NCBI GenBank assembly: GCA_009823395.1
Contig: CM020505.1
Span: forward strand, 1,740,629-1,804,628
DNA from: Thamnaconus septentrionalis
Lineage: Eukaryota > Chordata > Actinopteri > Tetraodontiformes > Monacanthidae
Direction: 5' to 3'
DNA length: 64,000 nt
A program made the position numbers and the translations under genes. Shown here piece after piece: positions 41,601 to 54,177 of this stretch (its first letter is position 1; each line of letters begins with the position of its first letter). A model generated the notes under the pieces. That model ran no database searches and was not told the DNA's origin. It saw nothing but the letters and a program-made list of their open reading frames with translations.

Positions 41601-43860
41601 CTCCCTGCCTCTGATGTCTTCAAGCTGACGGTCTGAATCAGAAGGGCCCCCCCCACCCACCCCTCGGCTCCCGCCGCCAACCTTTGACCCCTCTGGCTGC
41701 CCTCTTGGTGACACCGGCTAAGGAGAAGGGGAGGCTCTGCGGCCGAGCTGAGGGGCTCTGGGACGGCGAGACGCCGACTTCACGTCATCTCAGCGCATCA
41801 TCAAAAGGCAACGAAAGCACGATGATCAATCAGAAGGCAATCATTTCCGAGGAAGAATTCATCTCAAGCGCCTCTCGACAACAGTCTCTTTACTTCCACA
41901 TCTCTATCTCTCTCTCTCTCTCTCTTTGCTGTCATTAAATGAATAATGCACATTTTCACCGTTGGAGGCTCAGCCTCTGCGAGGGCCACGCCTCACTGAG
42001 TCCATCTGATGCTCGTGGAAACAAATTCTTGAAAGAATGCAGGAGAAAGCCCGTCTGCCGAGGAGCCCCCGACGCCAAAAAGACAGGAAAAAAACAGCGG
42101 CGGGGGAGCGGGGGGGGAGTGGAGGAGGATGGGAGGAGGAGGGGGTGTAAAAAAAACTGCACCAATCAACTCAAGGACTGTACAAAGAGCGGTCGGCCGT
42201 TGCTAAGAGACAGATGCAGAATAACCTCCATGCGAAACCTGACCATGACCCTTCCTCCTCCTCCTTCTTTTCCTCCTCCTCCTCCTCCTCCTCCCAAACA
42301 AGCTCTCCCTCTTTCCTACCCAATTACCACTAAACATTAGAGCCCACCTCAGCCACATTAAAGCTGAAAAGGCTGCGAGGCAGAGGGAGCAGGGTTTTGG
42401 TGGCTGCAGCGGTGAGAAGAAGCTCAAAGAAGACCCCCGCCCCCAGCCATTCCCCCACCAACACCCCCCCCACCCAACCCTCCCCACCCCAAAATTGTTC
42501 CACCGAACAGAAAAAAAACCAGACAGACGGCGCACGTTTGACTTATTTTGCCGATTCTCGTCGGGGAAAAGCCTCGGCGTCGGCGATGGCGCCGGTGGTC
42601 TGCTGTGGGGTAGGCGGGGCCTGGGACGGAGGAGTGGAGGGCGGCGTGGGGGTGGGGCGGCGTGGGGGTGGGGGCGCTGGGCAGAGGGATTCTGTCAAGC
42701 GGATGAGGAGATGAAGATTTGACAGAGAGGTGACAGAGAGTTCAGCCTGTGCGAGGCCTCTCGATTAGTGTGTTTGCAGCTGACAGGTGGAATCCCAGGG
42801 GCGTGTCTGTCATGGTGTCCACTGGACACACACACACACACACACACCACGGGCGGAGATGGGCGGCACTCGAAGGCACCTGATTGGCCGAGCCCCCCGA
42901 TTGCACTGCCCTCCTGGCCAGAGTCTCCAGTAGATTAATGCTTTATTGTGCGGAGAACTGCAGGGGCGAAAATCATGTTAATCCTCCTCTAATACTCAGC
43001 CATCAGTCCACTGTTTGCTTTGGATTTTTGTTTTTTGTTTCTTTTACAATGGGATGGAAACATTGTTCCCTGAACAGGGAAACATATACATTTTTTTTTT
43101 ATTTTTTTTTTACATACAGTATGTATAAAGTGTATTTTTTGGACTGCTTGTGTTGCAAAGCCTGACTCCCTCCAGCAGAGCACAGAGACAAGGCCTCAGC
43201 TGTTGCTGTCATCTATTGAGATACATATCTTATGTTTTTTTGAAAATGAGTTTTTAAGTGAAAAAAGGAAGCTGGGTGGTGGGGGAGGGAAAATCATACT
43301 GGGATCATACTGGGATGATGACGGTGAAGGAAGTCATGCCAACACATATTAGGCAGTTATTGCAACGTCAGATCAGAGCCGAGACAAAAGTAGGCCACGG
43401 TAAAGTCTCTGCGGACGGAGCTGAGAGCAAAACGTCAAAGCCAAATGTCATTATTGTCAGCTGGATTTTTTTTTTCACTGCTATTTTTACTGAGAAAAGT
43501 ACTTCCTGGAGAACCGAGGTATTAACTTATTGTGTTTTTTTTCCAGGGGTGAGGCCTAACCCCCATGCATGCTTTTTAACGTACTTCCTTGTACTCACGT
43601 TTATGAACTAGTCCACTGGAATATGGAGGGATTTATTTTTGCTAGAAAATACCAGCAAAAGCACAAATTCCAGGAAAAAAATATAAATCTAAACGGATAA
43701 GGACTGTATTTTTAAAAGGTGCAGGAGAAAAAAAGCATACGGGACTTAAATAAAGGGGCAAAAATAAAGTTTTTTTTCAGACCCAGTTTGAAAACATGAG
43801 ACTGAACTCATTTCAGTGTTTGTGTCCCGGAGTGGTGGGACATCATATATATATATAGAA
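38666..43860. other. Gene-poor region with AT-rich and then GC-rich parts
   Basis: 38.7-41.4 kb is AT-rich with T tracts and an ATTT array (40592-40612). 41.4-42.9 kb is GC-rich with strand-biased purine and pyrimidine runs, a (CCT)n array at 42255-42294, C-rich 42433-42493 and G-rich 42604-42690. No gene or RNA gene was recognised, and the frames are compositional. Confidence 0.6.
42255..42294. repeat. (CCT)n-rich polypyrimidine tract
   Basis: TCC/CCT trinucleotides, which the reverse frame reads as poly-Arg. Confidence 0.9.
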
Positions 43861-44235
43861 CAGGCACGGGCAAACTACGGCCTGGGGGCCATATGTGGCC
43901 CGTTAAGCTTTTTAATCCGGCCCGCTGAACTTGAAGAAATTCTATCAATAGTGAAAAGGTAATAAAATAGCTGTACTTCATCCATTTTTTCAGTGCTTTA
44001 AGAGTCATTTCAATAAAGAGTTAAATACCATCAAAAACACTGAGTTTCTTGTAACGCTTTTGTTCATTTTCAATGAAAGAAAGCGATGATGATTTCTACA
44101 TCTCCCATGATATATTTTTTTTCCTCCTATTAGGTAGGTCACCAAAACACTCCATCCATCTGCTGCCGCTGCTCCGGCCCCCCCATGTCAAGTTTTAGAA
44201 CCCGTTGTGGCTCCACCAGTCAAACAGTTTGCCTG
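43861..44235. mobile_element. Non-autonomous hAT-like element, 375 bp
   Basis: The left end CAGGCACGGGCAAACTACGG and right end (opposite strand) CAGGCAAACTGTTTGAC have the CAGG...GGCAAAC form seen in hAT elements of vertebrates. Flanking octamers ATATAGAA (43853-43860) and CTCTAGAA (44236-44243) match at 6 of 8 positions, consistent with an 8-bp target duplication. The inside also has GGCCCGTTAAGC and GGCCCGCTGAAC. No transposase frame remains. Confidence 0.7.
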
Positions 44236-44899
44236 CTCTAGAACTCAACGCGTCTTTACTCTCAACTGGCTGTGTCGTAGTGGCTGTACGTCACAATTTT
44301 CTTCCCTTTCCTTTTCAGTCATTTGTTGTCGCCACGGCACTTGAATGCCATAAACACAGCTGAGCGCCCGCAGACCAGAGCGGCTGCGGCGGCTGCGGCG
44401 GCGCCAGCGTCAGTGACGGGATAGAAAGGTAAACGTGTGTCTCCGCTGCGTGTCGCCGCATTGTGCCACGACAAAGACACAGCCTGCCATTTCCTCCGTA
44501 GCGCCTCTTAATCATCAGCGATCGTCCGCGGGGCCACGGGGAAATTGTGCCTGTGCGGTGACCTTTGACCTCCTGATCTTGTCACGAGTGGCTGATCTTG
44601 CCGTTTAAGGCTGTCATTAGAACGGAGGAGGATCAGAGGACGGTGGAAGACCCCCCCTCCTTGTTTTAATCTAGAAAAGTTTTCACTTTTTGCTCCCGCC
44701 GGCATCTTTTTTTTTTTTTTTTTTTTTCTGAGGAGTGCGCAGCGTCGTGATGCGTGAGACAGAGCTGGGGGAGGGGCTCCGGAAGTGAGAAGGAATGGAG
44801 ATGCAGCTTAAGCTGTCTAAAAGGATGGCATAACGGTGAATTAATCTGGCTCTCCTGTGTGTGGATTATATGTCCACAGTGAGCGTCTCCTTTGATTTA

Positions 44900-45345
44900 T
44901 AATAATAATACCAATAATACATTTTATCTATAGAGCACTTTTCAAAGTCCTCAACGACACTTGACATAAAAGAAAAAGTTAAAAGGTTAAAACACGACAG
45001 AATAAAATGTTGCAGTTAAAGTACTTGAAATAAAATATACCAACAGAAACAATGTAGAGTATAATAAGAGAAAAATGGAGATGGGTATCGATTGTAGTTA
45101 ATAATTAACATTAAAACGGTAATTAAACATTAAAAGCAGTATGGAAAAGATGTGTTGTAGTGATTTGAATGATGGCAGGTCAGTAGAGATGTTAGCTGGG
45201 AGTGAGTTCACTCAGACGCTTGCTTCTATTGCATTTGATGCCTCTGGCCTGGAACCCAAGAAGACCCACGTCTTCTTGGGACAGGAAGTATTGATCAAAA
45301 TATACGAGATCGCAGCCAGTGTTCATCTTTAGTCCCTTGTCAGAT
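44900..45345 (+). repeat. Fish interspersed repeat (TTTATCTATAGAGCACTTTT family)
   Basis: Begins ATTTTATCTATAGAGCACTT and TTCAAAGTCCTCAACGACAC. It ends with a segment including GATTTGAATGATGGCAGGTC and GCTGGGAGTGAGTTC, all familiar from a high-copy teleost repeat. It contains a perfect 11-bp hairpin at 45255-45280. Class not assigned with certainty. Confidence 0.7.
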
Positions 45346-47337
45346 TGACGATCACTGATCAATAAAATAGCAATGAAGTTACTTCAAAAACAAGTTCTGT
45401 ACAGTGAATTTTTTGAAGTTACTCAAATAAAAAATAAATTCTATTCTAGTAAGCACAATCAGCATGTGCTCACAATTCCAAGCCAATGCAGTGTAAAAGA
45501 TAAACGAGAAACACAACGAAGATCCGACTGATAACTATTTGGATACATTTTGCGGAGACTCTCGTGTCCTGAAGACGGGGGACTCTCCGCCGCAGCTACC
45601 TATTAATGGATTTGGAGAGGAAATGCTTGTTTATTGCAGCCTGGAGGAGGGATATCTAATGGTCACTTCACTCAGGGAGGTAAATCAGCCCAAAGCTCCA
45701 AAATGTGCCATTTGCAAACTGCGGTTTAAGTCTTCCGTGCAGAGTACTGTTTACACCAGTTTACACACGTTCACTGGGTGTCTTTTACACCAGTGCCTTG
45801 TCGGAACTCCAGCATTCTTTATCCAGTAACATTTAGGTTAATCCACGACCAAAATGTTCTCACATTTTGTGTTCGAGTCATTGTCATGCTAAAATTCTTA
45901 TTTATCTTACTATCTCACTATAACGTCAAACCAGCAATGCTGACATTTTCAGCATTTGTGCGTTCGAAGCATCATATTCAACACCAATGTCTCTTAATAT
46001 GAAGAACAAAATGAAAACAGCTTTTTAAGTTAGAGCATATTCAGTGTTAACTCTTGTACAATATTCAACATAGTATTAAGATATATGGGTTTAAGGTATA
46101 TGTCGTCTACATGCCAAAATCTTTTGTCAGAGATATTAAAACATAGCGACTCCATCAAAGTAGAATAAATAAATAAATAAGAAGGCCAAATTGCATTTGT
46201 GCAATTACACTGTGTAAATATGTGTTATGTAATAGGGGGCCCATCATCCGTTATGTAACGCAAACTAAAGGAAAAGATTTGTGCTTTGTGCTGTGGGTCA
46301 TCTAAAAATAGATGAAATGACAGTTGTTATTTTTAGATATACCAGCAAAGCAAAGTGAGGGGTGGCCAAAAGTTGTCTGAAATATGAAAGAAACATCAAA
46401 ACTGCAGTACATGAAGGAAAATAGGCAATTCTTTTTTTATGATATTCCACCCAGAGAATCCCGACCAACACTTTGTCTCAGCTCCTGGAGCCAGCATGTC
46501 ACCGCAATGACACACATTCAGAGTCCTTTTACAACAGTTAATTATTCATGACTAAACTCGGGCATAAACACTGAGAGAAAAATAGGCGTTCTTCTATAAT
46601 TGTATTTTTTGTCATTTATTATGTCTTTAAATATCTTTAGAAATGACTTGTACATTTATCTTTTTGTTTGACATTTTTCAACTTATATATTTTGCATAGT
46701 TGTACATTTTGAGAGTCCTGCAAGCTGGGCGATAACAGTCACAGGCACAGTGTGAGGTGGCAGTTGGTCAAAACTGTGTAAGCAAAGAAAGATAGAATTA
46801 CAAAACAGGGAACAGTTAAACCGAGCTGTCACGTTTTTTGGTAAATCTTCTTTTATATAGATATAAAATACTTCAAAAGATATAAAGGGCTGCTGTCTAG
46901 TAGTTTCCTGAAACAACACGACGAGAGAGACTTGATTTTCTGTCACACAGACGGAGAAAAGAGGCAAGAGGAGGTGGGGGGGTGGGAGAGGAGGGGATGG
47001 AAGAGGAGGGGGAGGAGGAGAAGGAGGAGGAGGAGGAGATGCTCTCACACTGCAGATGGTCTGTCAGCTCCATCCAAACAACAAACACGCAACCCGCTGT
47101 TTCTTCCCCCTACCTGCGAGGAAAACGCTGCGACTTTATCGCGTTTTCACTCCCGGAATAAGGAGGAGAGGTCGCTCCTCCTCCGCCAGACCCCAATCTC
47201 GCTCTGCTGAATGTGCCACTTTGAACGGTGTCTCTTTTGCTAAGTTTTTATACTTGGCGAAAAAAGAGGAGGTAAAAAAAAAACAAGAGGGAGAAGAAGT
47301 AGTGTTGAGAGAGAGCGGGAGGCTCACAGGACTCCCC

Positions 47338-47339
47338 GG

Positions 47340-47390
<51 letters not shown>
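47338..47390. repeat. (GGCA)n tetranucleotide array
   Basis: About 13 AGGC units without interruption. The reverse frame reads as repeated PACL. Confidence 0.97.
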
Positions 47391-48042
47391 TGTGTGAGAT
47401 CTGGGGGCCCTGGGGCCCCGGGGCCCTCTGGATGGCTCACGCTGAATGGGTGCCCCTGGTGAGGTGACCAGGCTCATTGAGAACAGGTTACGAGGGGAAG
47501 GGAATGCTTTTGCAGCGCGTTTGGCCCCCTGACCCACTGTCCAACGTCTGCCTGGGCACCTCTGAATCGCCACATATTTATTTGCGAGAGAGAGGCTCTG
47601 AAGAGAGAGAGAGAGAGGGCGGAGCGGCTGTCGGAACGGAGTCATCGTCCCCGCTGACAGCTTCATCTGCCGTTTGAAGGGCAGCTATGACAGGCGCACA
47701 ATGTGGCCGCGCCGGGCCGGCCCCGGGGCGAAGGACTGTCATACGCCGACACGCTGGGAATCCGGTGAACCATCTCCCCTCGCTCCCCTCTCCCAGGCTC
47801 ACCCGCCATGCCCGACTTATATCTTTGGCCCTGTTTTTCTTCCCCCCGCTCACGGCCTTGACAACTGGCTGACGTGGGAGCCTCGCGTTGCTCAGCATTT
47901 ACGCGTCTGTGTCGGCTGCTTTTATGTGTTTCTTTCTTTTTCTTTTTTCTTTTTTTTTTTTAGTATGATACTGTGATGCCGTTGAATCGTTGGAGCCGAT
48001 GACCACATGTGGACAAATACCAAATGTATATACATATTTGTG

Positions 48043-48044
<2 letters not shown>

Positions 48045-48102
<58 letters not shown>
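48045..48102. repeat. (TA)n microsatellite
   Basis: About 28 uninterrupted TA units. Confidence 0.97.
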
Positions 48103-48104
<2 letters not shown>

Positions 48105-48186
48105 TAGATTGTCACTCAATGCATCATTCATATTTTAGATGATCTAGAATAGACACAAAATTTTGATAGTGTGTGTGTGAATAATA

Positions 48187-48286
48187 TTTTTATATATGTG
48201 TGTGTATATATACATACAATATATGTAATACATATATATATGTGTGTCTGAGAGAGTGTGCATAAAGTATAATATATATATATTAC

Positions 48287-48333
<47 letters not shown>

Positions 48334-48350
48334 TATATACATATATATGA
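48187..48350. repeat. TA/TG-rich compound microsatellite
   Basis: Mixed TA and TG dinucleotides with an inner inverted repeat, AAAGTATAATATAT against ATATATTACACTTT. Confidence 0.9.
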
Positions 48351-50807
48351 TGATAAACAGTAGATATTGCTCATTATTTATGACATCATTCAATCAATCA
48401 GTGACACTGAATGACTGACACGATGTGTCTGTGTGTTCATCTGCCGACATTAAATGAGCATCTGAGCACAATTTGGCTGAAAGTGCAGAGGCTCAGGCTG
48501 AACAGTTGTGGATGTGCGGCCACACACATCTACACACAGAGATTTAATTCAAAAACTTTTTTTTTTAATAGACAGAAAAATCTGATTGATTTATTCATGT
48601 ATTTTTAAATCCAGGCTTCCTGAGCCATATGTGCAGTATTTTAGCCGAAGAGATGAGCAAAATGCAGCTCCAAATAAATAATAAAATATAACCAAAGCCT
48701 ACTATCACAAAATAGTGTGGTGGAAAAAAAAACAAGTACTGTATACTGACTTGATTTGCAGTGACAGTTGATGTTATTTTTGTAAATTCTATTCTCACAA
48801 ACTGTGACAAATGAAGAGGAGGCTCCAGGATGATTGAAGTAAAGGCAAGAAAATCTGAAATCACAGCAGCGAGATATAATTTAGGGTGACGTCGACAAGA
48901 TTTAGATTTTGACCAGATTTTCCACTCAACAGAAGAATGATTTTTGTTTTCACGTGACTGTTTAAACTCCCTTCAACCACTCTGCTTTCAATCCTTTTGG
49001 GACAGTTTATATTTATTTGCATTATTTGATTTATGCTGCAAAATTGAACGGTACATTTCGGAAGAATCTGGTTTTGTGACTTAGTTGAACTTGCTAAAGA
49101 GCTGCCGAATGAGGGCATTTTAAACAACATCAATCTGTGTTCAGGTTGTGTAGAGGTCTTTACATTAGCAGTGCTCTGGGGCGGTGAGGCATTCATTTTT
49201 TTTTTTTTCTAAACTAGACCAGCTGGCGTCATGTTAATAAACGCAGGGCCGGCAGCGTCGTTTCCCATCGATAAGTCATTATGTGAATCGTGCCACTGAT
49301 GGGGATCCTGCAGTCCCGGCTGCAGCTCAGACTGACGGGATGGAGCAGCAGCTTCACACATATGAAGTAATGCTGAGGCCACTGAAGAGCATTTCAACCA
49401 TCAGCGCATCTTCAAACTAAAATGGATCAAGGAATTTTCTTTACCTTGCAAATTTTGAAATGCACTTTTGTTCTCAATTATGAGCCTACTGCTCAATGGG
49501 AATTCATATAATGTGATTCATTGTTCGTATTATTATCATCAAAAAAAAAAAAAAAGTCCTGTCAACAATCTGGACTCATCATCATTTAAATCAATCATGT
49601 TTTCTGATCTTTTTCTATTACCTGTTTACAACAAGCAAACATGACACTGACTTTGAGGATGAAACAGAAACAGAATCACAGTCTGCTACCACACTAATGT
49701 ATGTTTTTTTTTTCTACATTGGATGTCCCTTACAAATCAAGTTTGTATTTTTTAAGCTTTTAAAAGAATTCAAACTTGAGCTTTTACCCCAAACACTCGT
49801 ATATGTGTGAAGAGTTATCCTGTAACAGGTCGTGAATTTTACAGCACAGGGAGGAAGTTGACCCGAATGTTGTTTCTTATCTCTGTGATCACAAGATTTA
49901 AAGAGAAAATGCAGCGTTCGGGTTACAAAGTGATTCAACAGAGAGAATCAGCAGCATCAGGCAAGTCACTGATTGATTGGCAACACATTAAAGCCGGTAT
50001 CAACTTTTGTTCAGAGAACTCTGAGTCTTGCGTGTGGGGTCTTTTGCATATAGAAACAAGAACTCTGAGCATATTTTCTATATTGCGAGAAATAAAATAT
50101 TCACCAGTGTCCACCTCCTCTCTGGTATTAACCCCCCCACCCCCCCCACCCCACCCCATCCACCCTCACCTCTCCAAACATACAAGCCATCCACCAAATC
50201 TCTCTGCACTGTTTCCACCATCAGCTCAAATTACCGTCCACCTCTAATTGATGTGAACAATAGCAGAAGAAAGCTTGTTAATGGTGAACATAATCGTCCC
50301 GGACAAAAGGCCAAACGCGGCGGATCGCACTCTCCAGCAGGAGTGAGCAGAAGGCGACGTCTGGGCTGCTGCCAGGCGCAGGGGAGAGGAATTTCACCGC
50401 AGATATCCATCTACCACCTGAATCACATTTCATTACCCGCCATCGGCCGTAAAAACGGGACGACGGAGTGGCGGGGCAAGGGGGAAGCTGCTGCTGCCCC
50501 CGCAGCCTCGGACGACGCGGTCTTGGCGAGCCAGTCGTACCAGAGAGTAACTGAAAAAAAAACAACCCTGTGCCTAAAGATCACGCTTGCTTTCTCTTTT
50601 CACGCTCCCCCTGTCTTGCCCCTCCCACTGTGTGTTTTCCACATTAGCTACATTACGCCGTCCACCACTTGCACGAGCCCGTCGGAGGATAATGTGTGTG
50701 GACAAGGCTTAAAGTCCTGGACAGAGTTGATAACAGGCCGGCCGGCTCTGTCCCTCTCCAGCACTCTGCTGTTCAGGGGGGGATTTAGTAGTGTGGCAGC
50801 GCTCCAG

Positions 50808-50859
50808 ATTAGATAGATAGATGGATCGATGTACTTTATTGATCCCAAATAGGGAAACA
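50808..50859 (+). repeat. Fish repeat tail (GATA)n plus ACTTTATTGATCCC
   Basis: The string GATAGATAGATGGATCGATG is followed by TACTTTATTGATCCCAAAT. This matches a widespread fish retroelement end that I recognise by its TTTATTGATCCC motif. Confidence 0.75.
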
Positions 50860-50862
50860 ACA

Positions 50863-51382
50863 GCTTGGTCTTGGTCTCGAGTCCACTTTTTAAGGGTCTC
50901 GGTCTGGTCTCGGACTCGGAAGCATTTTTACTGGGTCTTGTCTTGGTCTGGACGGACTCTGGGTTTTTGATCCAGACCGGTCGAGACTCAGCCAACACTG
51001 CAGTGACACCACAATAACGGAAAAGAATCCAGCTGCTGCCTTGTTACGCTCTGTGTGTGATCCCAGAGTGACACCCTGCCCCCTTAATCCTGGTTCATTT
51101 ATTTTCAATTCAATGAAAGAAAGTGGATTTTTTTTTTTGAAAATGGTACAAAATAGCAGCAAAATGTTAAAGAAAATTATTCTAAGATGACTAGCTGAAA
51201 AGAGATGTTGCTGTTCCATTTAGAAGCAAATTGAATTTAAAAAAAAGACCCTGGTCATTTTTTCAGTTTTGTTGTTATTTTTCTTTGATATGTAAAGTCT
51301 TGGCATGGTCTCCATCTCGATCCTCCTGGTCTTGATGATGTCTCGGTCTCGGTTGGTGCTGTCTTGACTACAACACTAGGAT
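50863..51382 (-). repeat. Pair of GGTCTCG-rich fish repeat segments
   Basis: Segments 50863-51001 and 51297-51382 are built of GGTCTCG/CTTGGTC words. Read on the minus strand they start CAGTGTTGGCTGAGTCTCG and TAGTGTTGTAGTCAAGAC. They are two same-orientation pieces of one fish repeat family around about 300 bases of other DNA. Its class is not assigned. Confidence 0.65.
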
Positions 51383-52272
51383 TTTAGTATCAGCTAGAAT
51401 GTGTAACCCAGGATCAGCACACCCCCCTCCCCAACCTCCCCCAGACCTCAACCCCCGCCCCCCTCCCTAGCCCTGCCAGCATCCCCCGCTGCTGTTGTTG
51501 GGGTGGTCTGTGCTTCTGCTGTCACCGAGCCGCTGGTCTTTCAGCCGCCCTGCTCCTTCTTCTTCTCCTCCTCCTCCTCCTCCTCTTTTTTTCCTCGCAC
51601 AGGCGTCACAAGATTACTGAAGCAGCGCTGACGTCTCTATCAGGGTGACCTAACACCCTGGCCCTTCCCTCCGCCTCCTCCCGCTGCACTCCAGGAAGCC
51701 GCCGCACTCTGGCCCGAGATGAGCACGAATACACGTTTAGAGAAATAAGTAAACACAAAGGGGGGAACAAGAGTGCAGACAATGCAATTAGAGGGAAAAA
51801 GTGCCGGATGAAGTAAACACTTAAACGCCTTCAGCGCTTCACAGTAATTTGGATGAGCCCACCGTACGTCTCCGCTCTTTCACTGCAGGGCGGAAGAAGA
51901 ATAGAGATAGAAGAAGAAGAAATTCTTCATTAAGGGATTAATGAAATACCTAATTACAGCACAATCATCAATTATTTAGTTCATCATAGGCCGAAAATCT
52001 GTGAATTCAGCCACGCTCGCAGCATTAATGCATTGATTTAAATACTAGTGTGTCAGTGAAACTAAAGTGTCTTCACAACTTTCTCAGTGGATTGCTCCGA
52101 GACCTGGAAAGAGGAAATTTATCAGAGCTGATCAGAACTGAGAATGATGAAAATAAAGCAACCGGGCTGAACTGCACAAATCCTTTGCCAATTTGCAGTA
52201 AAAAGATACCTTTTTTTTTCCTTCTTTAACAAAAAACTTTTTTGGGCTGTGCGGAATAAACAGTGACACCTC

Positions 52273-52310
52273 AGAATTGCCCCTCAGACACTCGTCTGAA
52301 GGGCAATTCT
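52273..52310. other. Strong hairpin, 38 nt
   Basis: AGAATTGCCC at 52273-52282 pairs perfectly with GGGCAATTCT at 52301-52310. Inside, TCAGAC pairs with GTCTGA around the loop ACTC. That is 16 base pairs with one mismatch. Function unknown. Confidence 0.75.
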
Positions 52311-54145
52311 GCCCATTGTGCACGTCGCCTTCAGAGCGAACAATGGACATTGTGAGAGGTGTGCTAGGAACGTCAGCGCGGCCCTTCACAGCTCTGAAGG
52401 TGCACTTGTCGGGGCGCATTCAGCGGCGCCGGCGAGCACTTCACGTGCGCGCTCGTGCCCACGGCAGCAGCTGTTGGCTGGTCGATGAGGCTGACGTGAC
52501 AGCGGGCCAAGCACAAGGTCGCCATTTGTAGCCGCCTTATTTTCTCCCTAGGATGACGGGGGCTGATGAGTCTTTTTTTCCCCCCGCTGCCATGGATTGC
52601 ACCTTGTACATTTGCACACACAGCTCACCCCCTCCCCCGACTCTCCCCCCGCACCCTCCCTTTTTTAGCAGTCGATATCACTCTGCTCTTAAAAAAAAAA
52701 AAAAAAATGCCTGTAATTTTATTATCCCGCCTGAATGAGTTGAAAAGAATTCTACTCTTTTCAAACATATGACCACTTTTTCCTATTCATAAGCGATATT
52801 GAAATTCCCAAAGTGAATGGCCGCCGGCTGCATTCATCCAATCGCCCCCCAGTGTTAGTCTTTGAGATTTGCGAGGGGACTGATTCTCATCTGCAAACAA
52901 ACCGCTGCTCTTGAAATAGAATTCCTGCGGCCGCTCCGGCCCCGAGTGTTGTTATTAAGCGGACTAAAATGACACAGTCTGCAGGGGGCCCTGCCAGTGG
53001 AAAGATGCTGTCCATTAGCTGTCAACAATGACCACTGGGTCCACCCTCCCATGGGACTGGCAGCGGAGGCATCGTCTCATCCCCGAGTCTGGCTGAGGGA
53101 TCAACACAGGCGCCATTGTCTCAAGCAGCCCGGGGTCTCATTGTAGCGCCGTCTCTGGGAAAGCGCGAGCCTTCACGTCCTCCTCGCCCCGCCACAGAAT
53201 GGGCTTTCTCCAGGCAGAGGCCGCGGAAAAACTGTCGGGGACGAATCGGAGGGAAAACACAGGGAGGCTAGCGAGTAGATTTGCAATAGGGGCACCCCCA
53301 ACCCCCGAATCCCCTCCTCCGCTCCCAAGACGAGTTTTGGAGTCCCCAGCGAAGACCTCCCTCTTCCCTCTCCCCGGTGCTGACCTCCCTTCTCCACCTC
53401 TGTTTCATAATGCCCGGGCCTTGGTCATTATTTTGGGCAGATGGAGACGGGGGCAGCCAGTGAAAGGGCTGGGTGTCACTCCTGAGGAGAGGATGGTAGG
53501 GATGACAGAGAAGAAAAAGCGAATCAGAGAAAAGATCAAAAGCAGAAGCTCGCCTTTCACTCGCCTGAAAGCGCAAAAGAGGATAAGGAACGATCCGGCC
53601 CGGGGTCTCCTGTCCTCTCTGGCAATTAGACTCAGCTGATGGAGAGAAAGGCGTGAATGGCAGGGTTCAAGGCCCTCTCTAGGACTCACACAACGGGAAG
53701 GAGTTTTTTCCCCGACGCCTCCTTTATCTTGCTCTCCTTTCAGAGTGTCAGAAATGCAGCTGAAATATCTCTCCAAAAAGACAGCACAATCCCCAATGCC
53801 AAACCTTAATCACGGTGGCTGATGAGATTGTGTGCGTGTGTGTGCGTGCATGTTGCGGGTGAGGGAGGGTGTTTGAGAGAAAACACACATTCTTTTCACA
53901 ATTCATCTTTACACTTTATGAGGGGCCAGGATTCAGAGGAGGTGTAGTCGGTTTATCTGCGATAATTAAAATTGAACAAATTCGAGTCCAGATTTTCACG
54001 AGGCGACGGGGGGAACACTGCTCATCGGCAGTTAGGCGCCGACACAACAATATCTCGCTGTGTTGTCGAATGTGTTATAGAGTGAAAAGGTCTTCCAAGG
54101 GGAGGGAAGCACTGAAAGCTGAAAGTTGCAAAAAAGAAAATGTTA

Positions 54146-54177
54146 TCTTCTTCTTCTTCTTCTTCTTCTTCTTCTTC
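54146..54177. repeat. (TTC)n microsatellite
   Basis: About ten CTT units, which opposite frames read as poly-Ser, poly-Glu or poly-Lys. Confidence 0.97.

Larger units (their letters stand above)
45346..50807. other. Gene-poor spacer
   Basis: No gene recognised. It includes an 11-bp inverted repeat (46300-46310 with 46328-46338), a purine-rich stretch at 46960-47040, an AGGC array (47338-47390), a GC-rich patch (47470-47820), and two TA-rich arrays (48045-48102, 48187-48350). A C-rich patch lies at 50129-50175. Confidence 0.6.

Noticed and set aside
47136..47666. 176-codon minus-strand frame
   Set aside because: Runs through the AGGC array (repeated PACL) and a purine-rich tract. It is compositional only.
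50028..50816. 262-codon plus-strand open frame
   Set aside because: Crosses a C-rich tract and runs up to a known fish repeat tail. Composition is low-complexity and no motif is recognisable.
53199..53639. 146-codon plus-strand frame
   Set aside because: No family signature, an overlapping antisense frame of similar quality, and no splice context.
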